From positions 124,001 to 188,000 of the forward strand of contig CP048208.1 of NCBI GenBank assembly GCA_020541205.1: a stretch of 64,000 bases of DNA, given 5' to 3'. This document shows, piece by piece, positions 22,050 to 32,896 of the stretch. Source of the stretch: Candidatus Hartigia pinicola. Lineage in GTDB: Bacteria > Pseudomonadota > Gammaproteobacteria > Enterobacterales > Enterobacteriaceae. The stretch's first letter is position 1, and each line of letters begins with the position of its first letter. The translations under genes and the position numbers were made by a program. Under the pieces are notes generated by a model. It ran no database searches and was not told the DNA's origin. It saw only the letters and a program-made list of their open reading frames with translations.

Positions 22050-23327
22050 CTATGACCTCAAATGATAAAAAATTAAATTGTCATTTTATCAGTAATAATA
22101 TTCTACGGTAAGGTTATCGTAGTATAAATTATTGTAAGAACTTATTAAGTATTTTTTGTCTTACCGAAAAACAATAAATGCTCAATGTATAAATTATAGT
22201 CTAGTTTGTAAAATTGACTTTAGGTATTTATAAATGAAGCAATGTTTTCAGAAAAACACAGTATTTTTAATAACCCTATTTTCGAAATTATATGAATAGT
22301 ATATAGTTACTGAGTTTTGATATTCTATAATTGCGAAAAATAGCATTCAGGTATATTAAATATTATGCGCAATTTTATTTTTATTAATACTTTTTCAAAA
22401 TATTTTTCATGTGTGAAATTGTTTTGTAAGATAAAATGTATTACAGTGTCTTTTGTTATTGTATTATGTGTTTTAGCTGTATCCAGGTTATATAAATCTT
22501 GTATGTTTTTGTATGCTATATATCTGTTGGATGTAAAAAATTTTGTATTATATCATATATTATTTCATGAACAGTGTGATTAATAATATCGTATTCATGA
22601 TGCTGAAAGTTATATTAAGTTTTGTAATTATTAATGAAAATAGTAAACTTCCTCACATATTATACTGCTGACTTTAACAGATTAAAGTGGTGATTGTTAG
22701 TGTTTTTCTTTTTACAGTTTAACGGTAGTAATACATACTTTTTTCTAGAAAATAATAAAGGGCACAAAATACTGACAAATATTAATTTAGAGGATATGAA
22801 ACGGGAAAATAATACTTCATATAAATCTACTTTTTAATTTATATATTTCACACTATTGAATAATAACAAGAACATTCAATGCATTCATTATTGATGGAAG
22901 AAATCATTTTGTAAAATTTGTACATGATAATATAAAACACAAAGGTGATTACATTTTAAAAAGATTGTAATCAGATTATGATATGATTTTACTGAATATG
23001 TTCTATATTTAGTATATCTTGATATTGTAATGTTATAATATATTTTATGTATTTAATAATTTCGTTTATTTGTTAATCATGATGAGCTATACAATAACAT
23101 AATACCACATTAATCATTATAACTAATTTTTATTTTATAATATAAAATTGTACGTAGAGTATATATGTTGACTGTTTTTAACTGTTTAGGCAATATTTTT
23201 ATTGAAGAAAAATTTTATGAAGTAAATTTTTTACATCATAAAATATGATTATTTATTATGTATTATAAAAATATAAAAATATAAAAATATAAAAATTTGT
23301 AAAATTAAAAAAGAATTAAGGAGTTTT
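22050..23327. other. 1.3 kb gap between cyoA and bolA
   Basis: The position of ampG and yajG in E. coli. I saw no trace of either. A 72-codon frame at 22365-22583 is hydrophobic with no good ribosome-binding site and is probably chance. The right end holds an 8-bp tandem repeat next to the bolA ribosome-binding site. Confidence 0.55.
23265..23296. repeat. Four tandem copies of an 8-bp A/T repeat
   Basis: ATAAAAAT is repeated four times without error, ending 31 bases before the bolA start codon and just ahead of its AAGGAG site. Slippage could change copy number, and so the spacing of any promoter upstream. AT-rich drift alone can also create it. Confidence 0.8.
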
Positions 23328-23672
23328 ATGTTTGCTACTGCATCTCAGAACATGCAATACTGCATTAAACAAAAACTTTATACAGTTTATTCGCCTATTT
23401 ATCTTGAAGTTATTAATGAAAGTTATCAGCATAATGTAGCGCCTCATTCAGAAAGTCATTTTAAAGTAATTGTAATCAGTGAAAAATTTGAAAAGAAAAG
23501 TATGATAAATCGTCATCGTGAAATTTATACCATTTTAGCGAATGAATTAACGAAAGGAGCTATTTATGCATTAGCTCTTCACACATACACTCTTTTGGAG
23601 TGGGAAAAAGTCATTAATAAGACATTGCATTCTCCTGAATGCTGTAGTAATAAGGCATATGTAGCTGATTAA
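23328..23672 (+). CDS. bolA: BolA family protein
   Basis: Small KH-like fold protein that partners monothiol glutaredoxins in iron-sulfur handling and affects morphology and envelope genes in E. coli. It has 114 residues (E. coli 105). Matching segments are IYLEVINESYQHNV, SHFKVIVISEKF, NRHREIYTILANEL and YALALHTYTLLEWE. The ATG at 23328 has AAGGAG six bases upstream; an internal ATG at codon 9 would be nearer to the E. coli start but lacks a site. The N-terminus is slightly longer than usual. Confidence 0.93.
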   Translation: MFATASQNMQYCIKQKLYTVYSPIYLEVINESYQHNVAPHSESHFKVIVISEKFEKKSMINRHREIYTILANELTKGAIYALALHTYTLLEWEKVINKTLHSPECCSNKAYVAD

Positions 23673-25742
23673 AGTATTGATGGTTTTGTTGTGATGATGA
23701 TATTATAATTAATTTTTCTGAATATTTTTTATTTTTTTAATGAATTATTTTTAGTAATAAAATGTTAAAATTAAGAGAAATTATCATTTTTATTAACTGT
23801 GTTAATTTAAATCTTCGGTATGTAATATAATTTTCATTTAATGTATTGAAAGTCTTGGTGATACTATACAAATACTAAGGGATAAAGATTATGCATATAA
23901 GTAACATCACTTGATATTGAAAGAAATAGCACTAGAGCTATATAATAGTATAGATTATAAGTGATGAATGGCTAATTTTCTTTAAAGAAAGAGGATATCA
24001 TTTATGTTGCAAGTCATTGATGTCTGAAATAGGTTATCATGATAACTACTCTTTTCTTACTATTAATCAATGAGATACACGAAAAAGTGTATTGAGTTAT
24101 CTTTGTAAAAGAAAAATCAATTAATATGGTTTCAATAATGTTTTGGAGCATATATTACAAAAACACTACACCACGTAATATACATAATTATTAGTAAAAA
24201 TTAATATTTCTAATATATTGAATTATAAGTTGGTAATTTTCGAAGGTGCTTAAAATTGTATTTACTTTATTGAATCTCAATATATGTTATGTTTTATGAT
24301 TTAATTAAAATATGCATAAATTCTTTGTAGTTGAGGTATTACTGTTTATAGTGAAAGATAAGACTTTAGCCAATAAATTTAGATTTGTTGCATAAATAAA
24401 GAAAGAATCGTGAATAGTGACGTCTGAATCAGATTAAAAAAAATGAATCCATCATTATTAAGTGTACTTTGTATTGACAAGGAATACTTTAAACATATAA
24501 AAAAAATTTTTATTATCCATTTGAAAAATCTTATTGTTTTTAACTTTTCACGTGCTATTTCTAATGATAGAATAAGCTTGATAAGTTAATATTTCAGTCA
24601 AATTTTAAAATAATATTTTTAAATACATTAAAAGATATAGTTTGGAAATTTTCATTTTTTTGTAAAAATAAATAGTATGAACCGTTAAAGTGAATAAAAA
24701 AACTTAGTCAGCGTTTTAGTTCAATCGTACTAATGAAGTGATCAACAATAACATATACAAATTATAGAATATGGAATATGAACTAAAATCGATACTTAAT
24801 TATATAAAGTTGAAATTTTTAACGGTCTGATTAAAATTAATAAAATTAAATTTCTGGTTGTATTTGGATATGTAGTAATATCGAGGTTGTGTATTATCAA
24901 GAAAGTGCTTATTGAGCGTTCACAAACAGAGAATAATAAAGTTTCTAAGAAAATTATTTAAATAATAAGCTAAATTTTATGTCGTTAGGAATCTTCTATT
25001 CAAAAAAGTAATTCATATAATATTCTTCAAAAAGTGAAGAACGTCTCAAAATGTTATTTGAAGAATCAATCTGCTAATTAATAAAAATATATTAAAATAA
25101 TGTAATGTTATAAAATAATTACATCATACATGATGTATGACAACTTAGTCTCTTATAAAGAATAACCTCTAAAAAAAAGTGTTCATTTATCTAGAGTGAC
25201 TAAAAACTAATTACACTGAGTTAATAAAAATACAACAGTCCTAAAAAAAAGACAGTTTTTTCTTGAATCATAGTAATCATACTCTGAGTATAGATATATT
25301 ATATTAATATGTTTTTTACACTTCCAATTTTATCTATGTTAATACAACTTAGTTGCATGTATATGTATTTATTTTATATATTTTACATAAAAAGTTTGCT
25401 GTTATCGATTTATTTATATGCATTATTTAAAGCATATCTTATTTGTGATTATTTAAGTGAACATCGCTTGATCTGATATTACAAATCTATAATTATAGAG
25501 ATTTATGTTAAACTGTTTTATAACGCTTTGATATATTGTTTTATTATTTATATCCTTTGCGTTGATCTTTAGAAGAATGCTTCAATTCACTCAATAGAAA
25601 TTTTAAAATAAGAAAATAGTCAAGTAGGTAAAGATAAAAAATTAAAAATATATATTCATGTATGCCATGAGCTTTATTTACAATTAGGATAGACAGTAAA
25701 ACAAAATGACACGTAAGCATTAGACATGTTTTATAGGAGATT
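23673..25742. other. 2.1 kb gap where tig (trigger factor) is expected
   Basis: In E. coli tig lies between bolA and clpP. The gap is large enough to have held the 1.3-kb gene, but I see no readable trigger-factor segment in any frame. Sequence is AT-rich with dense stops and no RNA gene signature. Confidence 0.6.
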
Positions 25743-25745
25743 TTG

Positions 25746-26366
25746 ATGCTATATTCTGGCGGTCAGACAAATCTAGAATTAAATCTAGCATTAGTGCCAA
25801 TGGTAATTGAACGAACTTCTCGTGGTGAACGTGCATATGATATTTATTCACGTTTGTTAAAAGAACACATTATTTTTCTAACTGGTCAGATTGAAGATCA
25901 CATGGCAAATTTAGTTATTGCTCAAATGCTTTTTTTAGAAGCAGAAAATCCAGAGAAAGATATCCAGCTTTATATCAACGCTCCTGGCGGAGTAATTACT
26001 GCAGGTATGTCTATTTATGATACTATGCAATTTATTAAACCTAATGTCAGTACAATCTGTATGGGGCAAGCTTGTTCTATGGGTGCGTTTTTGCTGGCTT
26101 CAGGCACAAGAGGTAAACGTTTTTGCTTACCTAATTCTCGTGTTATGATTCATCAACCTTTAGGTGGTTATCACGGTCAAGCAACAGATATTAAAATTCA
26201 CGCTCAAGAAATTTTAAAAGTAAAATCACGCATGAATGAATTAATGGCGCATCATACAGGTAAATCTATCAAAGAAATTAATCGTGATACTGAGCGTGAT
26301 TATTTCTTATCGTCAAATGAAGCTAAAGAATATGGTTTAGTAGATCATATTTATACTACTCGTTAA
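25746..26366 (+). CDS. clpP: ATP-dependent Clp protease proteolytic subunit
   Basis: Serine protease that forms a double heptameric chamber fed by ClpX (or ClpA). The ATG at 25746, with AGGAG six bases upstream, gives 206 residues (E. coli 207); a TTG one codon earlier is less likely. The catalytic triad is at Ser111 (GQACSMGA), His136 (MIHQPLGG) and Asp185 (DTERD). The N-terminal propeptide region and [20 protein letters not shown] are as in the family. clpX follows 116 bases later. Confidence 0.98.
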   Translation: MLYSGGQTNLELNLALVPMVIERTSRGERAYDIYSRLLKEHIIFLTGQIEDHMANLVIAQMLFLEAENPEKDIQLYINAPGGVITAGMSIYDTMQFIKPNVSTICMGQACSMGAFLLASGTRGKRFCLPNSRVMIHQPLGGYHGQATDIKIHAQEILKVKSRMNELMAHHTGKSIKEINRDTERDYFLSSNEAKEYGLVDHIYTTR

Positions 26367-26482
26367 ATTGGTTAGTATATTGATACTATATAGTTTAATT
26401 CATAATAAAATTTTATTGTTTTGTTTATATTAAATAATAATTAAAATAAACAAGGCAAGATACTTATAAGTGAGGTTAACTG

Positions 26483-27754
26483 ATGACAGAGAATCGCAAA
26501 GAAGGGGTAAATAAATTGTTGCATTGCTCCTTCTGCGGGAAAAGTCAGCATGAAGTTCGTAAGTTGATTGCCGGTCCGTCAGTTTATATCTGTGATGAAT
26601 GCGTTGACTTATGTCTCGATATTGTCCGTGATGAAATCAAGGAGCTACCTTCTCATCGAGAGCATAGTGTAGTACCCACGCCTCATGATATTCGAGATCA
26701 TCTTGATGATTATGTTATTAGTCAAGAAAAAGCTAAGAAAGTTTTAGCTGTTGCTGTATATAATCATTATAAACGTTTACGTAATACTGATGCAAAAAAA
26801 ACAAGTGAATGTATTGAGATTGGAAAAAGTAATATTTTATTAATCGGTCCAACAGGTAGTGGAAAAACATTACTTGCTGAAACGCTTGCACGTTGTTTAA
26901 ATGTACCATTTACTATAGCGGATGCAACAACTTTAACAGAAGCAGGTTATGTAGGTGAAGATGTTGAAAATATTATTCAGAAACTGCTACAAAAATGTGA
27001 TTACGATATTGAGAAAGTTCAATGTGGCATTATTTACATCGATGAAATTGACAAAATTTCTCGTAAATCAGATAATCCATCAATAACTCGTGATGTTTCA
27101 GGGGAAGGCGTACAACAGGCCTTGCTGAAATTAATTGAAGGAACGGTTGCTTCTATCCCGCCACAAGGCGGTCGTAAGCATCCACAACAAGAGTTCTTGC
27201 AGGTTGATACTTCAAAAATTTTGTTTATTTGTGGTGGGACTTTTTCGGGACTGCACAAGGTTATTGGTCAACGTTTAAATACACGATCAGGTATAGGGTT
27301 TGCCGCTGAAATTAAGGGTGCATCAGAAACCGTAACTGAAAGTTCATTATTAGCAAAGGTAGAACCTGGAGATTTAATTAAATTTGGTTTAATTCCTGAG
27401 TTTATAGGTCGTTTACCTATTATTGCAACGCTGACTGAGTTAAGCGAAGAAGTATTAATGCAGATTTTGAAAGAACCGAAAAATGCATTAACTAAACAGT
27501 ATCAAGCACTATTTAGTCTTGAAGGCGCTGAATTAGAGTTTCATGAGGATGCATTAAAAGCGATTGTAAAAAAAGCTATGGCACGTAAAACTGGTGCTAG
27601 AGGTTTACGATCTATAGTAGAAAGTGCATTATTAAATACAATGTATGATCTTCCATCGATAGATAATGTAGAAAAAGTAGTGATTGATGAAAATGTCATT
27701 TATGAACAATCTGATCCAGTACTGATCTATAAAAAATTTAATGTTCATACCTAA
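26483..27754 (+). CDS. clpX: ATP-dependent Clp protease ATP-binding subunit ClpX
   Basis: AAA+ unfoldase that recognises tagged proteins (for example ssrA-tagged) and threads them into ClpP. It has 423 residues (E. coli 424). The N-terminal zinc-binding domain has CSFC and CDEC; Walker A GPTGSGKT is at 122-129, the pore loop GYVG near 155, Walker B ending in D187-E188, and the IGF loop (SGIGF) that docks on ClpP is intact. The sensor-2 region TGARGLR is present near 370. It ends 42 bases before a strong terminator. Confidence 0.98.
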   Translation: MTENRKEGVNKLLHCSFCGKSQHEVRKLIAGPSVYICDECVDLCLDIVRDEIKELPSHREHSVVPTPHDIRDHLDDYVISQEKAKKVLAVAVYNHYKRLRNTDAKKTSECIEIGKSNILLIGPTGSGKTLLAETLARCLNVPFTIADATTLTEAGYVGEDVENIIQKLLQKCDYDIEKVQCGIIYIDEIDKISRKSDNPSITRDVSGEGVQQALLKLIEGTVASIPPQGGRKHPQQEFLQVDTSKILFICGGTFSGLHKVIGQRLNTRSGIGFAAEIKGASETVTESSLLAKVEPGDLIKFGLIPEFIGRLPIIATLTELSEEVLMQILKEPKNALTKQYQALFSLEGAELEFHEDALKAIVKKAMARKTGARGLRSIVESALLNTMYDLPSIDNVEKVVIDENVIYEQSDPVLIYKKFNVHT

Positions 27755-27796
27755 GATAATAATTAATTCTTAAGGTTTAGCACCTACATAAGTTTT

Positions 27797-27835
27797 AATA
27801 CAACATGAGGGGTATCTCTCATGTTGTATTTTTAT
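27797..27835 (+). terminator. Rho-independent terminator of clpPX
   Basis: A perfect 13-bp stem (AATACAACATGAG paired with its complement) with an 8-base loop is followed by TTTTT. It stands 42 bases after the clpX stop, and lon follows as a separate unit. This is the clearest terminator in the window. Confidence 0.9.
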
Positions 27836-27847
27836 GTTTAAGTATCC

Positions 27848-27873
27848 ATCGAATGCTGAAAATTTTCCTACAT
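27848..27873 (+). promoter_or_regulatory. Possible degraded heat-shock (sigma-32) promoter of lon
   Basis: Upstream of lon a CGAATG-like box and a CCTACATA-like box lie at nearly the spacing of the E. coli lon heat-shock promoter, whose boxes I recall as TTGAATG and CCCCATAT. The match is partial and the GC-rich -10 is eroded. This is a suggestion by position and resemblance only. Confidence 0.25.
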
Positions 27874-27973
27874 AGTTTTCATTCTAAGTGTAGTTTCTTT
27901 GTTCTTAAAATAAAGATTTTAAGTAAGAGTTAAAACGATTAAACTAGCGACAGCTAAACAAAGAGAGAGCATT

Positions 27974-30373
27974 ATGAATCCTGAACATTTTGGACGCATT
28001 GAAATACCTGTATTGCCTCTGCGAGATGTAGTGGTATATCCACATATGGTCGTTCCACTTTTTGTTGGACGTGAAAAATCTATTCATAGTCTAGAAGCAG
28101 CAATGGAACATGACAAGAAAGTTTTTTTAGTGGCGCAAAAAGAAGCATCGACTGATGAACCTGGTGTTAATGACTTATTTTCTGTTGGTACTGTTTCCTC
28201 TGTTATTCAAATGCTTAAGCTTCCTGATGGAACAGTAAAAGTATTAGTAGAAGGATTTAGAAGAGCACGAATTATTAGCTTAACAGATAATGGGGATTAT
28301 TTCTTAGCGCAAGCGGAATACTTAGCATTAGAATCTACAAAAATTATATCAGAAACTCATGAAACAGAAGTAGCTCCAGGATTTTTAGATGAAAAAGAAC
28401 AAGAAGTACTATATCGTACTATTGTCAGCCAGTTTGAAAGTTATATTAAACTAAATAAGAAAATCTCACCTGAAGTTTTGACATCATTGCATTCTATTGA
28501 GCAGTATCAGCTAGATAATCTAGCTGATACAATCGCTTCTCATATGCCACTAAAACTAACAGATAAACAGCGTGTGTTAGAAATGACAAACATTTCTGAA
28601 CGTGTTGAATTTTTAATGGCAATGATGGAATCAGAAACTGAATTATTACAAGTTGAAAAACGTATTCGTCATCGTGTTAAAAAGCAGATGGAAAAAAGCC
28701 AACGTGAGTACTATTTGAATGAACAGATGAAAGCTATTCAAAAAGAACTTGGTGAGATGGATGACTTGCCGGATGAGCATGAATCGTTAAAACGTAAAAT
28801 TGCAGAATCAAAAATGCCAAAAGAAGCTCATGAAAAAGCAGAAGCTGAATTACAGAAGTTGAAAATGATGTCATCAATGTCAGCTGAAGCAACTGTTGTG
28901 CGTGGTTATATAGACTGGATGGTTCAAGTACCCTGGAATACTCGAAGTAAAGTTAAAAAGAATTTAATAAAAGCACAAGAAGTTCTTGATATAGACCATT
29001 ATGGCTTAGAGCGTGTCAAAGAGCGTATTTTAGAGTATTTAGCTGTTCAAAGCAGAGTTAGTAAAATTAAAGGGCCAATCTTATGTTTGCTTGGACCTCC
29101 TGGGGTAGGTAAGACCTCACTTGGTCAGTCTATTGCAAAAGCAACAGGCCGAAAGTATACTAGGATGGCTTTGGGTGGTGTCCGTGATGAAGCTGAAATT
29201 CGTGGTCACCGACGTACATATATTGGCTCCATGCCCGGAAAACTTATCCAGAAGATTGCAAAAGTTGGTGTTAAAAATCCACTGTTTCTTTTAGATGAGA
29301 TAGATAAAATGTCTTCTGATATGAGAGGAGATCCAGCATCCGCTTTTCTTGAAGTGTTAGATCCAGAGCAAAATATTGCATTTAATGATCATTACCTCGA
29401 AGTCGATTACGACCTTTCTGATGTTATGTTTGTAGCAACATCGAACTCAATGAATATCCCAGCAGCTCTACTAGATCGTATGGAAGTTATTCGTCTTTCT
29501 GGTTATACGGAAGATGAAAAGCTGAATATTGCACAACAGCATTTACTTTCGAAGCAAATTCAGCGCAATGCTTTAAAAGAAGGTGAGCTAACAATTGATG
29601 ATAGCGCATTAATTAGCATTATTCGTTACTATACTCGTGAAGCTGGGGTACGTGGTCTTGAGCGTGAAATTTCAAAATTGTGTCGTAAAGCAGTTAAATC
29701 TTTATTGATAGATAAAAAACTTAAACATATAGAAATTAATGCGGATAATTTAAAAAAATTTTTAGGGGTGCGTAAGTTTGATTATGGTCAAGCTAATACT
29801 GAAAGTCGTGTCGGTCAAGTTACAGGTCTTGCATGGACTGAAGTAGGTGGTGATTTATTAACTATCGAAACTGCTGGTGTACCAGGTAAAGGTAAATTAA
29901 CTTATACTGGTTCTCTTGGTGAAGTTATGCAAGAATCTATTCAGGCTGCATTGACTGTTGTACGAGCTCGTGCAGAAATATTAGGCATTAATAGTGATTT
30001 TTATGAAAAACGCGATATCCATGTTCATGTTCCTGAAGGTGCAACACCAAAAGATGGTCCAAGCGCAGGGATTGCAATGTCAACAGCTTTGGTTTCCTGT
30101 TTAACAGGTAACCCTGTTAGATCAGATATAGCAATGACAGGTGAAATTACACTGAGAGGTTTGGTGTTACCTATTGGTGGTTTGAAAGAAAAACTATTAG
30201 CTGCTCATCGCGGTGGTATTAAAACAGTATTAATTCCATTTGAAAACAAACGCGATTTAGAAGAAATTCCAGAAGATATTATTACTAATTTGCAAATTCA
30301 TCCAGTAAAAACAATTGAAGAAGTACTTTCCATAGCTTTACAAAACCCACCTTTTGATATGATAGTTGAGTAA
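27974..30373 (+). CDS. lon: ATP-dependent protease Lon
   Basis: Cytosolic AAA+ serine protease that degrades misfolded and regulatory proteins. It has 799 residues (E. coli 784), the extra ones in the N-terminal substrate-binding domain. Then follow a coiled-coil region (about 200-300), Walker A GPPGVGKT at 374-381, Walker B with D441-E442, and the protease domain with the catalytic dyad Ser697 (PKDGPSAG) and Lys740 (GGLKEK). The ATG is preceded by GAGAG. In E. coli hupB follows; here it is dead, so Lon is probably monocistronic. No sign of decay. Confidence 0.98.
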   Translation: MNPEHFGRIEIPVLPLRDVVVYPHMVVPLFVGREKSIHSLEAAMEHDKKVFLVAQKEASTDEPGVNDLFSVGTVSSVIQMLKLPDGTVKVLVEGFRRARIISLTDNGDYFLAQAEYLALESTKIISETHETEVAPGFLDEKEQEVLYRTIVSQFESYIKLNKKISPEVLTSLHSIEQYQLDNLADTIASHMPLKLTDKQRVLEMTNISERVEFLMAMMESETELLQVEKRIRHRVKKQMEKSQREYYLNEQMKAIQKELGEMDDLPDEHESLKRKIAESKMPKEAHEKAEAELQKLKMMSSMSAEATVVRGYIDWMVQVPWNTRSKVKKNLIKAQEVLDIDHYGLERVKERILEYLAVQSRVSKIKGPILCLLGPPGVGKTSLGQSIAKATGRKYTRMALGGVRDEAEIRGHRRTYIGSMPGKLIQKIAKVGVKNPLFLLDEIDKMSSDMRGDPASAFLEVLDPEQNIAFNDHYLEVDYDLSDVMFVATSNSMNIPAALLDRMEVIRLSGYTEDEKLNIAQQHLLSKQIQRNALKEGELTIDDSALISIIRYYTREAGVRGLEREISKLCRKAVKSLLIDKKLKHIEINADNLKKFLGVRKFDYGQANTESRVGQVTGLAWTEVGGDLLTIETAGVPGKGKLTYTGSLGEVMQESIQAALTVVRARAEILGINSDFYEKRDIHVHVPEGATPKDGPSAGIAMSTALVSCLTGNPVRSDIAMTGEITLRGLVLPIGGLKEKLLAAHRGGIKTVLIPFENKRDLEEIPEDIITNLQIHPVKTIEEVLSIALQNPPFDMIVE

Positions 30374-30599
30374 ATAAGTCCAAAGAGCATGCTGAATTAA
30401 AAAATTGCATAAATATAATACTAGCAGTTACTTTATAAGTTGTTAGTTCTTTATAGTTAATTTCAAAATGATATTAATGGTATTTTAGATATATTCTGTT
30501 TTTTATCATGAGAATGAAGAATTAATATCATGATTTCATCATTAATTAGTTTCATAACTGAATTAAGATTATTATCAAAATAATATGGAGATTATAAAA

Positions 30600-30865
30600 G
30601 TGAATAAATCTTAATTGATTAATCTAATAGCGTCAGAAGTAAATATTTCTAAAGTTACAGATGACGTGTTATTGATGTATGTATTTCTTCCGTAAAAAAT
30701 TCACTAAGTGAAGGTAAATTCGTTTGGATTCAGTGTTTTTATAGTTCGTGAACGTGCTGCTCGTATAGGACGTAATCTAGAAATAGGTGAAAAAATTTTA
30801 ATTTCTTTGGCAACAATTTCTTTTTTCGTTCAGGAAAAAGTTTAAAAGATGTGGTTAATCGTTAA
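30600..30865 (+). pseudogene. hupB: hupB pseudogene (HU-beta)
   Basis: Located between lon and ppiD as in E. coli. A GTG start reads V-N-K-S and then TAA, where E. coli has MNKSQ, so Gln5 has become a stop. Later pieces are clear: L-I-N..A near 30615, then E-R-A-A-R-I-G-R-N near 30750 (E. coli KERAARTGRNPQTGKE), and R-S-G-K-S-L-K-D-V-V-N-R before a TAA at 30863. At least two frame changes separate the pieces. The gene is certainly non-functional. HU-alpha or another nucleoid protein may exist elsewhere. Confidence 0.92.
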
Positions 30866-30937
30866 CTCAGTCTTATTTTTAGTTTTTTCACAAAGATTAT
30901 ACTGACTCAATATTTTTAGTAGCTAATATATAAAGGT

Positions 30938-30965
30938 GCGCATCATAAATATGGTGCGCTTTTCA
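30938..30965 (+). terminator. Rho-independent terminator left behind hupB
   Basis: GCGCATCAT and ATGGTGCGC form a 9-bp stem with one G-U pair and a 4-base loop (AAAT), followed by TTTT. It is the most GC-rich hairpin of the region and sits 73 bases past the dead hupB frame, separating it from ppiD. Confidence 0.8.
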
Positions 30966-31027
30966 TTAGAAGTAATATTCTAGTATTATTAGAATGCATG
31001 CAATAAAAACAGAGAAAGGCTTTTTTT

Positions 31028-32896
31028 ATGATAGGTAATTTATGTACAAAGTCGAAAAGTTATTTTAACATATTTATACTGGTTATTACTATCTTTCCAT
31101 TCGTTCTGACAGGTATTGCAAGTTATATTATCAGCGGTTCAAGCAATGATGCCGCACAAGTCAATGGACAGACAATTAGTCGGAGCCAATTAGAACAAGC
31201 TTTTTCTCAGGAATGCCAATCTTTAAAAGAATATTTGGGTGATAAGTTTTTAGAATTTTCTGAAAATAAGAATAATATGACGTTATTACGTCGTCAAGTA
31301 TTAGATAAACTAATTAATAGTGAGTTAATTAATCAGTATGCTTATGACTTGCGTTTGTTTGTGAGTGATGAAGAGATAGAAAAAGTCATTTTTTCAATGC
31401 CTATCTTTCAGAAAGATCAACATTTTAATTCTAATAAGTATCGTCAAAGATTAAAGCAGTATAATATCAACGCAGCTAATCTCGCAGAACAAGTACGCAA
31501 TTATTTAGTACGTGAACAATTATCTCAATTATTTACGAAAAGTGATTTTTCTTTACCTTCTGAGCTAAAAGCTTATACTGAATTATTCTTACAAAAACGA
31601 GAAATTCGTACTGCAACATTTTTTTTAGAAGATGTTCAAGCTAAACAAGTAGTGACAGAAGAAGATGTAAAAGCTTACTATATTGCTAATCATCGCCACT
31701 TTATGTCTCCTGAAAAAGTGCGAGTTAGTTACATTGACATAAATATTAATGCTCTTCCAGAAGTAATAGTGACTGATGAAGAACTAAAGGTTTATTATAA
31801 AAATCATCAGAAAAACTATACTACAGTGGAGAAAAAATCTTATAGAATGATTCAAGTATCTTCTAAAGAAGAAGCCAAAGAAATTTCTAATAAATTAAAA
31901 AATGGTGCTGATTTTAGAAAATTAGCAACTCAAAAATCAACTGATAAATTTAGTGCCGCTCATGAAGGATTGATTGGTTGGATAGAAGATGAATCAATAT
32001 TTTCTGAAATCTCTATTGCTAACCTTTCAGAAAAAGGACAGCTGTCAAAGCCGATTAAATTTGGTTCAAATTTTATTATTTTTCGTTTAGATGATATCAA
32101 ACCAGCTAGTATCAAATCTTTTGATTCTGTGAAAAATAGTATAAAAAACATTTTATCTGAAGAGAAAAAAAATAATCAATTCTATAAATTACAGGAAAAT
32201 ATTAGTAATGAAATAACACATAATAATAAAGATTTAGTTTTTATTGAAAAGGCTTTTGGTTTACAAGTTATTACCACAGATTGGTTTGATAAAAACACAC
32301 CACCAATTGCATTGAATTTTCAAAAAGTATTAAATGAAATTTTTAGTGAACGTTTAATTAACCAATATGGTTCAACTGGCATTAATTCTGATGTAATAAA
32401 TGTTGAAGGTAATCGTGCATTTGTTGTTCGTGTAGTTGCATTCAAACCAGCACAGCAGGAATCATTAGAAATAGTTAAATCTAAAGTTGAAAGATTAATT
32501 AAACGCCAGAAAGCAATATTAGCATTAAAGTTGCAAGGAAAAAAAATAGTTGAAGCATTAAAAGAAGATCCTGATAAGAAGATGTTAAATACTACTGATG
32601 TTCAATTTTCATCACCTGAAATTGTTTCTCGTCTTGCACCTCAAACATTTGTTATTTCAGCTGCAATGGGTATGAAAACACCTCAAGTGGGTCAACCTAC
32701 TTATATGACAATAATGGATGAAAGAGATAACTTGGTTATTATTCAGCTTGATAGAGTTATTCCAGGAAAAGCGTCTGGAAAAGAGTTAATTAAATTAACT
32801 AGAAAGTATCAAGAGATAATAAATACATCAATTAATGAAGCAATGCTATTAACTTTGCGTAATAATGCAAAGATTAAAGTATTTAGACTGGAGTAG
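31028..32896 (+). CDS. ppiD: Periplasmic folding chaperone PpiD
   Basis: Inner-membrane anchored periplasmic chaperone that sits near the Sec translocon and receives emerging outer-membrane and secreted proteins. It has 622 residues (E. coli 623). A short cytosolic N-terminus and one helix (about 15-35) lead into a SurA-like N-domain (QVNGQTISRSQLEQAF), the inactive parvulin domain at about 225-355 (EEKKSYRMIQVSS, LIGWI) and the C-terminal domain. ATG has AAAGG upstream. With SecDF, LepB and PpiD in one window, protein export is well kept although tig and yajC are gone. Confidence 0.95.
   Translation: MIGNLCTKSKSYFNIFILVITIFPFVLTGIASYIISGSSNDAAQVNGQTISRSQLEQAFSQECQSLKEYLGDKFLEFSENKNNMTLLRRQVLDKLINSELINQYAYDLRLFVSDEEIEKVIFSMPIFQKDQHFNSNKYRQRLKQYNINAANLAEQVRNYLVREQLSQLFTKSDFSLPSELKAYTELFLQKREIRTATFFLEDVQAKQVVTEEDVKAYYIANHRHFMSPEKVRVSYIDININALPEVIVTDEELKVYYKNHQKNYTTVEKKSYRMIQVSSKEEAKEISNKLKNGADFRKLATQKSTDKFSAAHEGLIGWIEDESIFSEISIANLSEKGQLSKPIKFGSNFIIFRLDDIKPASIKSFDSVKNSIKNILSEEKKNNQFYKLQENISNEITHNNKDLVFIEKAFGLQVITTDWFDKNTPPIALNFQKVLNEIFSERLINQYGSTGINSDVINVEGNRAFVVRVVAFKPAQQESLEIVKSKVERLIKRQKAILALKLQGKKIVEALKEDPDKKMLNTTDVQFSSPEIVSRLAPQTFVISAAMGMKTPQVGQPTYMTIMDERDNLVIIQLDRVIPGKASGKELIKLTRKYQEIINTSINEAMLLTLRNNAKIKVFRLE

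Noticed and set aside
22365-22583. 72-codon hydrophobic frame between cyoA and bolA
   Set aside because: The ATG has only a distant AGG upstream. It does not resemble AmpG or YajG, which belong at this place.
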